Below are positions 44,451 through 53,740 of a stretch of 64,000 nucleotides of DNA, one piece after another. The first letter of the stretch is position 1. The number at the start of each line of letters is the position of its first letter. The DNA is from Betaproteobacteria bacterium Ga0077540 (GTDB lineage Bacteria; Pseudomonadota; Gammaproteobacteria; Burkholderiales; Methylophilaceae): assembly GCA_001464125.1 (NCBI GenBank), contig LNEP01000001.1:248001-312000 (forward strand), written 5' to 3'. Both the position numbers and the translations under genes were made by a program. Under the pieces are notes generated by a model. The model searched no databases, was not told where the DNA came from, and was given only the letters and a program-made list of their open reading frames with translations.

Positions 44451-45930
44451 GGCCTACCTCCGTTGCTTTGACGTAATCAGCGTAGTTATCAACATTGGCC
44501 ACCACAAATGGCAGTTCTTCTTCCAGATATTGGAATGGCCAACTGGTCGAGTTAAGGGTCATTGCTCGGGAAATCAATTCAACCTTATTGGCCATTTTGA
44601 TGTCCTCAGGCACGCGTTGACCGTGGGTGGTGTAATACAATTTAAGTTTTTCGCGAATAATCACATCCAAGGTGTTGCCAATGGTGGCGGCTTCATCCAG
44701 TTTGGTGATAATGCAGCCATCCAATGCACGGCCTTTGTAGGCGCGAATGACGTCAGTTAAGGTTTCACCTGTGCAGGTAGCGTTTAAGCATAAAAGCTTT
44801 TTAATTTTTACATTCATGTTAGAGAGCATGGCAATTTGCTCGGTCACCATGCGGTCACGCTGACTCACGCCCACGGTATCAATCAAAATGGTGTGTTTGT
44901 GTTTAAGCTCGTTCAGTGCAATTTTTAAATCAGCTTCGTCTTTCACGGCATACACCATCACGCCCAAAATTTTGCCGTAAATGCGTAATTGCTCGTGTCC
45001 GCCAATTCTGTAGCCATCGGTAGTAATTAAGCCTAAGTTTTGCGTACCGTGTTTCATGACGTAACGTGCAGCCAGTTTGGCTGTGGTGGTGGTTTTGCCA
45101 ACACCCGTCGGGCCAACCAAGGCAAACACGCCGCCCTGATCTAGCAATTCACTTTCGTCTTTAATTGTGTCTAGATTTCTGGCCAACGCGCCTTTAATCC
45201 ATGCAGACGCTCTAGATAAATCCAAGCTGTTAGGTAATTTTTCTGCCAATTGTCTAGAGAGCGATGCGCTAAAGTTAGCAGCCAATAAAGTGCTCAAAAT
45301 TTTGGCTTTTACTGGATTGTTTTGCAGGTGGTTATTCCATGTCATGGTGGTGAGCTGTGTTTGCACACTGCTGCGCATGCCGCGCATTTCTTGCATCATC
45401 ATGCGGAATTGCTCACTTAACTCTTGGTGTGACATGCCAGCAATTTCATCTTGCAAGGGCATCTCAAAACTAGCTTGTGCATAGTTGGGTTGCATATAGT
45501 TGGGTTGTGCCACCGGTGCACGTCTAGCCGCAGGTGCCTGCGTTGGCGGCGCCATATTGGCCGCTGGATTTTGCACTGGAGCACGTGTAGGCGCTGCAGC
45601 TCTTGGTCTTTCTGGTGCAAATTCTGGTTGGCTGGCCGCACGTTTGTTCTGATTCAAAATGGAGAGCAGGGTAGGTGCTTCAGAGAAGTCCACTTCTTCC
45701 TCTTCATAAGCCTCTTGCGGCATTTGTATGGTGGGGCTATCCAAGCTGTCACCATTCAGTGGGCTAAATTGATTGGCCATGGCATGCATGTCCGATTCGC
45801 TCACTGCCAAAATTTCGTTGCCACCATTGCTGGCGCGATTAGAAATAATCACCGCGTCTTCGCCTAAGGCTTTACGTACCATGCTCAACGCTTCGCGTGA
45901 GTTTTTTCCGAAAAATCGTTTAATGTTCAT
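44443..45930 (-). CDS. flhF: SRP-type GTPase FlhF
   Basis: The 495-residue FlhF has an N-terminal region starting MNIKRFFGKNSREALSMVRKALGEDAVIISNR, the typical FlhF beginning. A Pro/Ala/Gln-rich linker (about 95-150) leads to an NG GTPase domain with VGPTGVGKTTTTAKLAARY near 270-288, DTVGVSQRDRM and ITKLDEAATIGN. It sets the site of flagellar assembly, usually the pole. It overlaps flhA by 4 bp and flhG by 8 bp. Confidence 0.96.
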   Translation of the reverse strand: MNIKRFFGKNSREALSMVRKALGEDAVIISNRASNGGNEILAVSESDMHAMANQFSPLNGDSLDSPTIQMPQEAYEEEEVDFSEAPTLLSILNQNKRAASQPEFAPERPRAAAPTRAPVQNPAANMAPPTQAPAARRAPVAQPNYMQPNYAQASFEMPLQDEIAGMSHQELSEQFRMMMQEMRGMRSSVQTQLTTMTWNNHLQNNPVKAKILSTLLAANFSASLSRQLAEKLPNSLDLSRASAWIKGALARNLDTIKDESELLDQGGVFALVGPTGVGKTTTTAKLAARYVMKHGTQNLGLITTDGYRIGGHEQLRIYGKILGVMVYAVKDEADLKIALNELKHKHTILIDTVGVSQRDRMVTEQIAMLSNMNVKIKKLLCLNATCTGETLTDVIRAYKGRALDGCIITKLDEAATIGNTLDVIIREKLKLYYTTHGQRVPEDIKMANKVELISRAMTLNSTSWPFQYLEEELPFVVANVDNYADYVKATEVGHA

Positions 45931-48005
45931 GCTTGACCTCCAATAAGACTAGTGACGCGAATGGTTTTTGAATCGGGTAATTCTTCATGCGATAACACAC
46001 GAAGATGTGGAACAGAACGGCGTAAAAATTTGGCCAACGCTGCACGCAATGGCGCGGGTACTAATAGCACAGGCGTTAAGCCCATTTGCTCATGTTGTTT
46101 TGAGACCACTTCGGCTTGTCTGGCCAATGTTTCTGCAATCCCTGGCTCAATCGATGTATTGTTGTTGGCATTGTTTTGTAAGGCTTGTAACAAAATACGC
46201 TCCAGGTTGCTATCCAGTGTCATGGCAGTGACTTCATTGCCCACTGGGAACAAGTCTTGCACAATGGCGCGGCCAAGTTTTACACGCACCAAGGCAGTGA
46301 GTTCGTTGGCGTCCACTGTTTGTGTGGCGTACTCTGAGAGTGTTTCTAAGATGGTGCGCATATCACGGATGTGCACGCCTTCTGTTAATAGGTTTTGCAA
46401 CACTTTTTGCACCAAGGCAAAAGATAAGAGTTTTGGTACCAAATCTTCAATCAATTTGGGTGATTCTTTAGCGACATGATCCAACAATTTTTGCACTTCT
46501 TCGCGGCCCAGTAACTCTGCAGCGTGCATAGAAATCATATGGTTGAGATGTGTGGCAATTACAGTGCCTGCGTCTACCACGGTATAGCCCATGGCTTGTG
46601 CATGGTCACGCATGCTGGCATCAATCCAAACGGCAGGTAAACCAAACGCTGGGTCTGTAGTCACTGCACCTTCTAATGGGCCGGTGACTGCACCTGGATC
46701 AATCGCCAAGAATTGACCAAAGTTAGATTCGCCAGTCGCCACTTCTACACCTTTTAATGTGACGCGATAGCTGTTTGGACGTAACTCTAGGTTGTCGCGA
46801 ATATGCACAGTAGGGGCCAAGAAGCCCACTTCTTGAGCAAATTTCTTACGGATACCTTTAATGCGTTTAAGCAAATCACCACCTTGGGCTTTATCTACCA
46901 AAGGAATTAAGCGATAGCCGACTTCTAAGCCCACGATATCCACGGGCACGACATCATCCCAGCTAGCTTCTTCCACTTCGGTGATGACTTCTGCGGGTGC
47001 TTCCACTTCTGGCTCTAACGCAGCTTGCGCTTTTTGTTGGTCAACTGCGTATGCGATGCCTGCCAAAATAGCGGCTAACATCAAGAATGCAAAATGAGGC
47101 ATACCAGGAATCAAACCAATGCCGCCGATAATGCCCGCTGTGAGATAAATCACGGTAGGGTTGTTGAATAATTGGGTAATCAATTGACCACCAATGTCTT
47201 CGTTATTGGCCACACGTGATACCACTACACCGGCTGCCACAGAAATAATGAGGGATGGGATTTGTGCCACTAAGCCATCACCAATGGCTAATAAGGTGTA
47301 ATTTGCCACGGCATCGCCAAATTGCATGTCGTGTTGCACCATGCCCACAATCAAGCCACCCACAATGTTAATAATGATGACCAAGATGCCAGCAATCGCG
47401 TCACCACGTACATATTTACTTGCACCGTCCATGGCGCCGTAGAATTCTGATTCTTGACCCACCTCGGTACGGCGGCGGCGAGCTTCATCCTCGCCAATTA
47501 GGCCTGCGTTCAGGTCAGCATCAATCGCCATTTGTTTACCTGGCATCGCATCTAAGGTAAAGCGTGCACCTACCTCGGCAATCCGGCCAGCACCTTTGGT
47601 AATCACGGTAAAGTTGATGATGGTGAGAATCACAAACACCACAATACCCACTGCATAATTGCCACCAATCAAGAAGTGGCCAAAGGCTTCAATCACTTTA
47701 CCAGCAGCATCTGGGCCAGTATGGCCTTCTGTCAGTACCACACGGGTAGAGGCCACGTTGAGGGATAAGCGCAACATGGTAGTCATCAGCAATACGGTTG
47801 GGAAGGCAATAAAATCCAGTGCTTTTCTGGTTTGCAAACCGATCATCAATACTAGGATGGACAGTGCGATATTGAAGCTAAAGAACACATCGAGCATCAC
47901 AGCTGGCAATGGCAAAATCATCATGGCTAAGAGCATGATGATGATGACTGGTGCAGCCGCTGAACGCGCACCCATATTGGCTAACCATGGAGGTAGGTTG
48001 TTCAT
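45927..48005 (-). CDS. flhA: Flagellar export gate protein FlhA
   Basis: The 692-residue FlhA has eight N-terminal membrane segments. The cytoplasmic FHIPEP loop region contains AGRIAEVGARFTLDAMPGKQMAIDADLNAGLI, split around residues 140-170. The large cytoplasmic domain contains GYTVVDAGTVIATHL, as in FlhA. It docks chaperone-substrate complexes and couples proton flow to export. It overlaps flhB and flhF by 4 bp on either side. Confidence 0.97.
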   Translation of the reverse strand: MNNLPPWLANMGARSAAAPVIIIMLLAMMILPLPAVMLDVFFSFNIALSILVLMIGLQTRKALDFIAFPTVLLMTTMLRLSLNVASTRVVLTEGHTGPDAAGKVIEAFGHFLIGGNYAVGIVVFVILTIINFTVITKGAGRIAEVGARFTLDAMPGKQMAIDADLNAGLIGEDEARRRRTEVGQESEFYGAMDGASKYVRGDAIAGILVIIINIVGGLIVGMVQHDMQFGDAVANYTLLAIGDGLVAQIPSLIISVAAGVVVSRVANNEDIGGQLITQLFNNPTVIYLTAGIIGGIGLIPGMPHFAFLMLAAILAGIAYAVDQQKAQAALEPEVEAPAEVITEVEEASWDDVVPVDIVGLEVGYRLIPLVDKAQGGDLLKRIKGIRKKFAQEVGFLAPTVHIRDNLELRPNSYRVTLKGVEVATGESNFGQFLAIDPGAVTGPLEGAVTTDPAFGLPAVWIDASMRDHAQAMGYTVVDAGTVIATHLNHMISMHAAELLGREEVQKLLDHVAKESPKLIEDLVPKLLSFALVQKVLQNLLTEGVHIRDMRTILETLSEYATQTVDANELTALVRVKLGRAIVQDLFPVGNEVTAMTLDSNLERILLQALQNNANNNTSIEPGIAETLARQAEVVSKQHEQMGLTPVLLVPAPLRAALAKFLRRSVPHLRVLSHEELPDSKTIRVTSLIGGQA

Positions 48006-49177
48006 GCAGTACCTCCGTTCATCATTAAGTTAGGGGCAGGCAATAAACTGTGTGGGTCTAGTGCATCTGGCACTGGCAATGTTTTAGGGGCTTCTGGTTG
48101 GAAACCACCTTGTTGTTTGAAGATGCGTAATTGGAATACATAAGCCAATACTTCAGCCACTGCTGCATACAGAGCCTCTGGGATTTCTTGATCCAACTCA
48201 GTATGTGCATACAAAGCACGGGCAAGTTTAGGTGACTCTAAAGTCACAATTTTGTGTTCTTTGGCAATTTCACGGATTTTTAATGCCACGGCATCTGCAC
48301 CTTTGGCGACCACAATCGGCGCGCTCATACCTTCTTCTTGGTATTTCACCGCCACCGCATAGTGCGTAGGGTTAGTGATGACTACATCTGCCGTTGGGAT
48401 TTTTGACATCATGCGACGGCGTGCCATCTCACGTTGTTGTTGGCGAATCTTGCCTTTGATTTCTGGGTTGCCATCAGTTTCTTTAGACTCTTGCTTGACT
48501 TCTTCTTTGGTCATTTTATGTTTTTCAGCATAGTGATAGAGCTGATAAGGCACATCCATAGCCGCGATAAAAATGAGTGCAGCCACAATGGTTAAAAAGC
48601 CAGTCATCATTAAATCGCTGACTTCTGAGATGCCTGCTTCAATCGGCATATTCGAGAGTGACATGATGGGTTCCATATCGCTGCTCACTACCCAATAAGC
48701 CACTATTGATACGATGAAGGCTTTGCCGATGGATTTAATCAACTCAGCCAAAGCATTTTTGGAGAACATATTGCCAATACCACGGAGTGGATTGAGGCGA
48801 CCAAATTGTGGCATATACGCTTTATTACTAAATACCCAACCACCGACAAGCACTGGTGAGGCTATGGCCACTGCTAACAAGATCAGTGCGAGCGGTGCAA
48901 AGGCAATGAGTAAGTCCATGACTGTATGAGAAGACTTCATTAATAAAGTCACTGGGTCGAACGCCATGGTGCGGTCAAACTGTAAGCCAGACTTTAGTGA
49001 CTCTTTTAAAGCAGTATTGAGTGGTTGTTGCAACATCATCAGGCTTAAACCGGCTGCAAACAGCACAGCACATGCCGCCAACTCGCGAGAGCGGGGCACA
49101 TCGCCTTCTTCCCTAGCTTTTTCTAATCGCTTAGGGGAGGCCTCTTCGGTTTTCTCTAAATCACTTTCTTCAGCCAT
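48002..49177 (-). CDS. flhB: Flagellar export switch protein FlhB
   Basis: The 391-residue FlhB has four membrane helices and a cytoplasmic domain with the self-cleaving NPTH site (VVITNPTHYAVAVKY near 270). It starts with the charged export-signal region MAEESDLEKTEEASPKRLEKAREEGDVPRSRE. Cleavage at NPTH, triggered by FliK, shifts export to late substrates. It heads the flhB-flhA-flhF-flhG-fliA-motC-motD operon and is divergent from flhD. Confidence 0.97.
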   Translation of the reverse strand: MAEESDLEKTEEASPKRLEKAREEGDVPRSRELAACAVLFAAGLSLMMLQQPLNTALKESLKSGLQFDRTMAFDPVTLLMKSSHTVMDLLIAFAPLALILLAVAIASPVLVGGWVFSNKAYMPQFGRLNPLRGIGNMFSKNALAELIKSIGKAFIVSIVAYWVVSSDMEPIMSLSNMPIEAGISEVSDLMMTGFLTIVAALIFIAAMDVPYQLYHYAEKHKMTKEEVKQESKETDGNPEIKGKIRQQQREMARRRMMSKIPTADVVITNPTHYAVAVKYQEEGMSAPIVVAKGADAVALKIREIAKEHKIVTLESPKLARALYAHTELDQEIPEALYAAVAEVLAYVFQLRIFKQQGGFQPEAPKTLPVPDALDPHSLLPAPNLMMNGGTA

Positions 49178-49807
49178 GATTTATCTCTAGTTACATTCAT
49201 CACTTCAATATCGATGATTGAATTATTAGATAAGTCATGACAATTACATCTTGAGAATAAAAGGGTTTATTCCCCCCTTTCTTTCAGGCAGTGCTACTGA
49301 ATGGCAGTTGAAATTGGTTGGTTTTAGACAAAAATTTAAATTTATTTAACTTTTTTAATTATTAAAATCAATCACTTATTAATTTTTTTAAAAATATTTT
49401 GATTTTTTTCTAAAGTTTTTTAAAGCAAAACCGTTAATTGAGATAGACGTAAAAAGATTCGATTGATGGTGGTGTGTTGTACGAATCAACATGACCGAAG
49501 TACTAACGGCAGTATTGGAATAAAACTTTAATTATTTTTTAAAATTTTGATGAGAAACCAGCGATGAGCGCAATCTTCTAACCAGATTTAGATGGAAACT
49601 TGAATACTCTTTAGTATTTAAGTGATTGATTTAACTAGAGTTCATATGCAGCATGTAGGCGTTTGTAGGACAAACGCCTACATGCTCGCGCCTGCTTATC
49701 CTACGCAATTAACCGACAAACCCCAATTGTTGCACGGCATCAATAAGTTCAAAGTACGCCTAACGCAACACACATTGTTTAACAGCAAACAACGAACGGG
49801 GAAAATC
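49178..49807. promoter_or_regulatory. flhB / flhDC divergent regulatory region
   Basis: The 630-bp gap is the longest non-coding stretch in the window and holds no gene I can support. The part at about 49320-49440 is extremely AT-rich with several T runs. Near 49204-49222 TTCAAT/ATTGAA and near 49258-49282 AAAGGG/CCCTTT form small inverted repeats. At 49650-49686 a perfect 17-bp hairpin stands 122 bp before flhD. An open frame continues upstream of flhD from 49622 but is unlike coding sequence. Master regulator genes often have long controlled leaders, so this region probably integrates signals for motility (inference). Confidence 0.6.
49650..49686. repeat. Perfect 17-bp inverted repeat before flhD
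   Basis: Arms 49650-49666 and 49670-49686 are exact reverse complements with a 3-base loop (AGCATGTAGGCGTTTGT on the left). No T tract follows. In RNA it would be a very stable hairpin in the flhDC leader; in DNA it could be an operator. Confidence 0.75.
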
Positions 49808-50125
49808 ATGAATCAAGAAGAAATGATGTTAGAAATTAAAGATGCAAACTTAAACTACTTAATGTTAGCTCAGCAATTGATTCGCGCTGACAAAGCCACA
49901 GCCATTTTCCGCTTGGGTATCAGCAAAGACATTGCAGATTTGTTGGAAGGTTTAACTAACTTGCAATTGTTAAAACTTTGCAACACCAACATGATGTTAG
50001 CACGCTTCCGTTTTGATGACAGCGACATTTTAAGCATGCTGACTAATTACACCAAAGACCGTGCACAAGCACACTTGCATACAGCAGTGTTAATGGCAGG
50101 CCAAACTGCAGAAGCAATGGCATAG
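49808..50125 (+). CDS. flhD: Flagellar master regulator subunit FlhD
   Basis: I start at the ATG at 49808 (105 residues; GGGGA upstream), because [26 protein letters not shown] is the typical FlhD beginning. The longer frame would add 62 residues translated from the hairpin region. [21 protein letters not shown] is near the end. FlhD with FlhC forms the FlhD4C2 activator of class-II flagellar operons. flhC follows after 34 bp. Confidence 0.95.
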   Translation: MNQEEMMLEIKDANLNYLMLAQQLIRADKATAIFRLGISKDIADLLEGLTNLQLLKLCNTNMMLARFRFDDSDILSMLTNYTKDRAQAHLHTAVLMAGQTAEAMA

Positions 50126-50159
50126 TCGCCAACGCGATATTGAGATAAAGGGGTTTATC

Positions 50160-50705
50160 ATGCAAAAGAAAAGCGTAGTGAATGAGGCAGAAATGATTCG
50201 TTTAGGCGCGCGTTTACAGCTACTAGAATCACAGACCACATTATCGCGTGAGCGCCTGATTAAACTCTATAAAGAAATGAAAGGCTGTTCACCACCAAAA
50301 GGTATGTTGCCATTCTCAACCGACTGGTTCTTAACATGGCAGCCTAATATTCACTCCTCCATTTTTTATAATATCTATAAATTTATGGTGGACTATGCAG
50401 ATGTAAGCGGTATTCAAGCGATTATCAAAGCTTACGGTTTGTATCTGCAACAAGTAACAGATGAGAACGCAGACCCAGAGGCAGAGCCAGTATTGTCATT
50501 GACCCGCGCTTGGACATTGGTCCGTTTTGTGGAAAGCAAAATGTTGACACTGAAAGGCTGCAACTGCTGCGGTGGTCAATTTATCGTGAATACGTATGAT
50601 TTGAACCAACAATACGTTTGCAACTTATGCCACGTGCCTTCACGTGCCGGTAAAACCAAAAAAGCCAAAGAGTTAAGCTACAAACTAGTGAGTATGACAG
50701 CTTAA
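50160..50705 (+). CDS. flhC: Flagellar master regulator subunit FlhC
   Basis: The 181-residue FlhC has the four-cysteine zinc site CNCCGG and CNLC near residues 138-160 (in [14 protein letters not shown] and [11 protein letters not shown]), as in the FlhD4C2 crystal family. The N-terminal part contains [27 protein letters not shown] precedes the ATG. It is followed after 36 bp by a methyltransferase gene rather than directly by motA. Confidence 0.95.
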   Translation: MQKKSVVNEAEMIRLGARLQLLESQTTLSRERLIKLYKEMKGCSPPKGMLPFSTDWFLTWQPNIHSSIFYNIYKFMVDYADVSGIQAIIKAYGLYLQQVTDENADPEAEPVLSLTRAWTLVRFVESKMLTLKGCNCCGGQFIVNTYDLNQQYVCNLCHVPSRAGKTKKAKELSYKLVSMTA

Positions 50706-50741
50706 GAGTAACGGTTAGCAAATAGGCTAGAGGGTAATACC

Positions 50742-51596
50742 ATGCAGATTCATACGCGCCAAAGACATGCTAACTTGTTTGAACCAGTGGCTTGGTATAC
50801 GCGGGTACTGCAAAGCCTAAACAAAACGCCGGCTTTACTCGCGCTCATGGTGCAAGCGGTGTCGTTAGGATTGATTTGGCTTTATGCCAATATGGGCAGT
50901 GGTGTTGATAACCCATTGTTTAAATTAGACTTAACTTTTTATATTTTCACATTAGTGCTGCTGCAATCAATGATTGCCACTACACTCGCTATATGTGCAG
51001 GTATGGCCATATGGTGGCGCTGGATTCACTTTTTCTTCCCCATCGCCTTATGGATGATGTCGATTGCACAAGTCCCCAACAGTGTTTATCTCGTAGGATT
51101 TGTGTTAACGCTGGCTATTTACTGGACCACCTTTAAAACACGTGTACCGTTTTATCCTTCCCGTCCATCGGTGTGGCATGCTTTATTTGTATTGATGCAA
51201 CAACACAGCCCCAGAAAACCCTTGCGCATGATCGATATTGGCAGTGGCTTGGGTGATTTATCCATGTACATTGCACAACGTCGCCCAGATGACATTGTGG
51301 AGGGCATTGAGATTGCACCATTACCATGGTTGGTTAGCAAAGTGCGTGCTGGTATGCAAGGTTCAAGCGCAGCATTTACGATGGGTAATTATGAAGCACT
51401 CAACTTCTCTGAATACGACATCGTGTTTGCTTATTTATCACCGGCAGCCATGCCAAACTTGTGGCTAAAAGCCAAACAAGAAATGCGCAAAGGCAGCTTA
51501 TTGGTGAGCTTGGAATTCGAGATCCCTGACGCCGTGCCCAATCAAATCATCCATACCGGACAAACCACGCCTAAGCTCTACGTTTGGCGCATGTAA
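50742..51596 (+). CDS. Membrane-anchored SAM methyltransferase, FAM173-like
   Basis: The 284-residue protein has about four N-terminal membrane segments (30-48, 65-91, 95-110, 113-128) and then a class-I methyltransferase domain. Motif I is MIDIGSGLGD at 163-172, followed by VEGIEIAPLPWLVSK, NYEALNFSEYDIVFAYLSP and MPNLWLKAKQEMRKGSLLVSLEFEIP. The combination of a membrane anchor, GIEI...PWLV and the YLSP...LVSxxFxIP ending resembles the FAM173 family (ANTKMT, ATPSCKMT), which trimethylates lysines of inner-mitochondrial membrane proteins. It lies in the flhDC transcription unit, so a motor, export or ATP-synthase protein is a possible target (inference). This is from memory of the family, not an alignment. 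Confidence 0.75.
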   Translation: MQIHTRQRHANLFEPVAWYTRVLQSLNKTPALLALMVQAVSLGLIWLYANMGSGVDNPLFKLDLTFYIFTLVLLQSMIATTLAICAGMAIWWRWIHFFFPIALWMMSIAQVPNSVYLVGFVLTLAIYWTTFKTRVPFYPSRPSVWHALFVLMQQHSPRKPLRMIDIGSGLGDLSMYIAQRRPDDIVEGIEIAPLPWLVSKVRAGMQGSSAAFTMGNYEALNFSEYDIVFAYLSPAAMPNLWLKAKQEMRKGSLLVSLEFEIPDAVPNQIIHTGQTTPKLYVWRM

Positions 51597-51617
51597 TCTA
51601 GCACTGGTCACGCTTAG

Positions 51618-51640
51618 GCGCTGATTTTAATCAGCGCTTT
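51618..51640 (+). terminator. Hairpin after the methyltransferase gene
   Basis: GCGCTGATT (51618-51626) and AATCAGCGC (51629-51637) form a 9-bp perfect stem followed by TTTAAT, 22 bases after the stop. It is a plausible terminator that would separate flhDC-methyltransferase from motA. Confidence 0.6.
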
Positions 51641-51799
51641 AATATGTTGGTACCCCATTAAAGTGTGATACCGCACCATTTGACGATTAGTAATAAAAGC
51701 CTAGTAAATACCCTTTATTCCCTCAATTGATTTATGACCTTGCTTGTTATTCTGATACCAATTTAAGAAGTTTTTTATTGGTGGTTCGGAGACGAGAAC

Positions 51800-52660
51800 A
51801 TGTTTGTCATCATTGGATACGTTGTAATTTGCGGCACTATTTTCGGTGGATATGCCATGGCGGGCGGGCACTTGGGCGGCTTATGGCAGCCGTTGGAAGT
51901 TTTAATGATTTTTGGCGGTGCGATTGGTGCATTTGTAGTTGGTAACGATAACAAAGCCATTAAGGCCACCATGAAGGCGCTGCCCAGCGTGTTTAAAGGC
52001 TCAAAATTCACTAAAGCCATGTACATGGAGTTGTTAGCACTCTTGTACGAAATTCTAAGCAAAATCCGCAAAGAAGGCATGATGTCGATTGAAAAAGACG
52101 TCGAAGATCCTGAGTCCAGCACCATCTTCCAAAAATATCCAAAGATTCTGCATGACCATCATCTGGTTGAGTTTATTACAGACTACTTACGCTTAATGGT
52201 GTCCGGCAATATGGACGCCTTTCAAGTAGAAAACCTGATGGACAATGAAATTGAAACCCATCATATGGAAGGCCATGTGCCTGCGCATTGTATTTCTAAA
52301 ATGGGTGATGCCTTGCCAGCGTTTGGCATTGTCGCTGCGGTGATGGGCGTGGTACACACCATGGAAAGTTTACATTTACCCCCTAATGAGTTGGGCGTAC
52401 TTATTGGGCACGCCTTGGTGGGTACCTTCTTGGGTATTTTATTGGCCTACGGTTTTGTGGGGCCCTTATCAGGTTTGCTTGAGCAAAAACTTGAAGAGTC
52501 CACCAAGATGTTCCAAACCGTGAAGGTTACCTTATTGGCCAGCTTAAATGGCTATGCGCCAGCGATTGCTGTTGAGTTTGGCCGCAAAGTGCTTTACTCC
52601 ACAGAGCGTCCTGGCTTTGCTGAGTTAGAAGACCATGTGAAACAGACCAAGGGTAAATAA
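51800..52660 (+). CDS. motA: Flagellar motor stator protein MotA
   Basis: The 286-residue MotA has four membrane helices. The cytoplasmic loop contains KIRKEGMMSIEKDVEDPESS, with charged residues that meet FliG. GDALPAFGIVAAVMGVVHTM and NGYAPAIAVEFGRK carry the conserved prolines. It starts a motA-motB-cheZ-like-cheY-cheA-cheW-mcp series. It is the longer, E. coli-like MotA, in contrast to MotC at 42131-42871. Confidence 0.97.
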   Translation: MFVIIGYVVICGTIFGGYAMAGGHLGGLWQPLEVLMIFGGAIGAFVVGNDNKAIKATMKALPSVFKGSKFTKAMYMELLALLYEILSKIRKEGMMSIEKDVEDPESSTIFQKYPKILHDHHLVEFITDYLRLMVSGNMDAFQVENLMDNEIETHHMEGHVPAHCISKMGDALPAFGIVAAVMGVVHTMESLHLPPNELGVLIGHALVGTFLGILLAYGFVGPLSGLLEQKLEESTKMFQTVKVTLLASLNGYAPAIAVEFGRKVLYSTERPGFAELEDHVKQTKGK

Positions 52661-52708
52661 AAACGATGGACTTAACTCAACTTGCATACCTAACCAAAGG
52701 AAGTTGCC

Positions 52709-53680
52709 ATGGCTGAAGATCGCATTGCACCGATTATCGTTAAGAAAATTAAGAAAAGTGGTGGTGGACACCACGGTGGTGCTTGGAAAATTGCCTACGC
52801 CGACTTTGTGACGGCGATGATGGCGTTCTTTTTACTGATGTGGTTGTTGGGTTCTACCTCTAAAGCGCAAAAAGAAGGCATTGCCGAATATTTTAAAACA
52901 CCTCTTAAAGTCGCCATGCTGGGCGGCCCGGCCGTGGGTGTTACAGACTCATTGTTAAAGAACACCGGCGGCAAAGACATCACTAAGAAACAGGGTCAAG
53001 TGAAACCTGTGGAAGGCCCTCCAGGCAAAGAGAAAAAAGTCACGATTGAAGATGCCAAAGAAGCATTGAAAAAAGCTGAGCAGGCCAAGCTCGAGGATTT
53101 GAAACAAAAAATCGAGCAGACCATCGATCAAAGCGAAACACTTAAAAAATTTAAAAGCCAACTGATGTTGGATATCACCCCGGAAGGCTTACGCATTCAG
53201 ATTCTGGATGAACAAAATCGCCCGATGTTTGAGTCCTCTAAAGCTGAATTGCAGCCATACGCCAGAGAAATACTGCACGAAATTGGCAAGATGCTGAATG
53301 GCGTGCAGAACAAAATCAGCTTGTCTGGGCACACCGATGCTTCGCCTTATCCCAACGGTGAAAAGGGTTACAGCAACTGGGAGTTGTCAGCCGATCGTGC
53401 CAACTCATCTCGCAGAGAGCTCATTGCAGGCGGTATGGATGAATCGAAATTGCTCAGGGTGGTAGGCCTAGCCTCTGCACAATTGTACGACAAAGACAAT
53501 CCTTATAACCCGACCAATCGTCGCATCAGTTTAGTGGTGATGAACAAGCAGGCCGAGGAAGAAGCATTGAAGGATGCAGAGACGGAAAAAGCTGAATTGA
53601 CAGCACCAGATGCGATGGGGGCTGTGCCGGTTGCGCCTGCATCGACAGCATCTACGACAGCATCGGAAGTAGGGCGTTAG
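52709..53680 (+). CDS. motB: Flagellar motor stator protein MotB
   Basis: The 323-residue MotB starts with a basic N-terminus (IIVKKIKKSGGGHHGGAWK) and has one membrane helix with IAYADFVTAMMAFFLLMWLL, where Asp32 is the proton carrier. A long charged helical linker (about 85-150) leads to an OmpA domain with LSGHTDASPYPNGEKG and WELSADRANSSRREL. It anchors MotA to peptidoglycan. The tail is Ala/Thr/Ser-rich. Confidence 0.96.
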   Translation: MAEDRIAPIIVKKIKKSGGGHHGGAWKIAYADFVTAMMAFFLLMWLLGSTSKAQKEGIAEYFKTPLKVAMLGGPAVGVTDSLLKNTGGKDITKKQGQVKPVEGPPGKEKKVTIEDAKEALKKAEQAKLEDLKQKIEQTIDQSETLKKFKSQLMLDITPEGLRIQILDEQNRPMFESSKAELQPYAREILHEIGKMLNGVQNKISLSGHTDASPYPNGEKGYSNWELSADRANSSRRELIAGGMDESKLLRVVGLASAQLYDKDNPYNPTNRRISLVVMNKQAEEEALKDAETEKAELTAPDAMGAVPVAPASTASTTASEVGR

Positions 53681-53740
53681 GGCAAAAATAGGCATGTTTT
53701 ACAGCGGTATTCAACCAATTAAGAACAAGAACGATGAGGC

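Noticed and set aside
49622-49807. A 62-residue N-terminal extension of FlhD
   Set aside because: It translates the hairpin and leader, has no family likeness, and a good ribosome-binding site and typical FlhD start lie at 49808.
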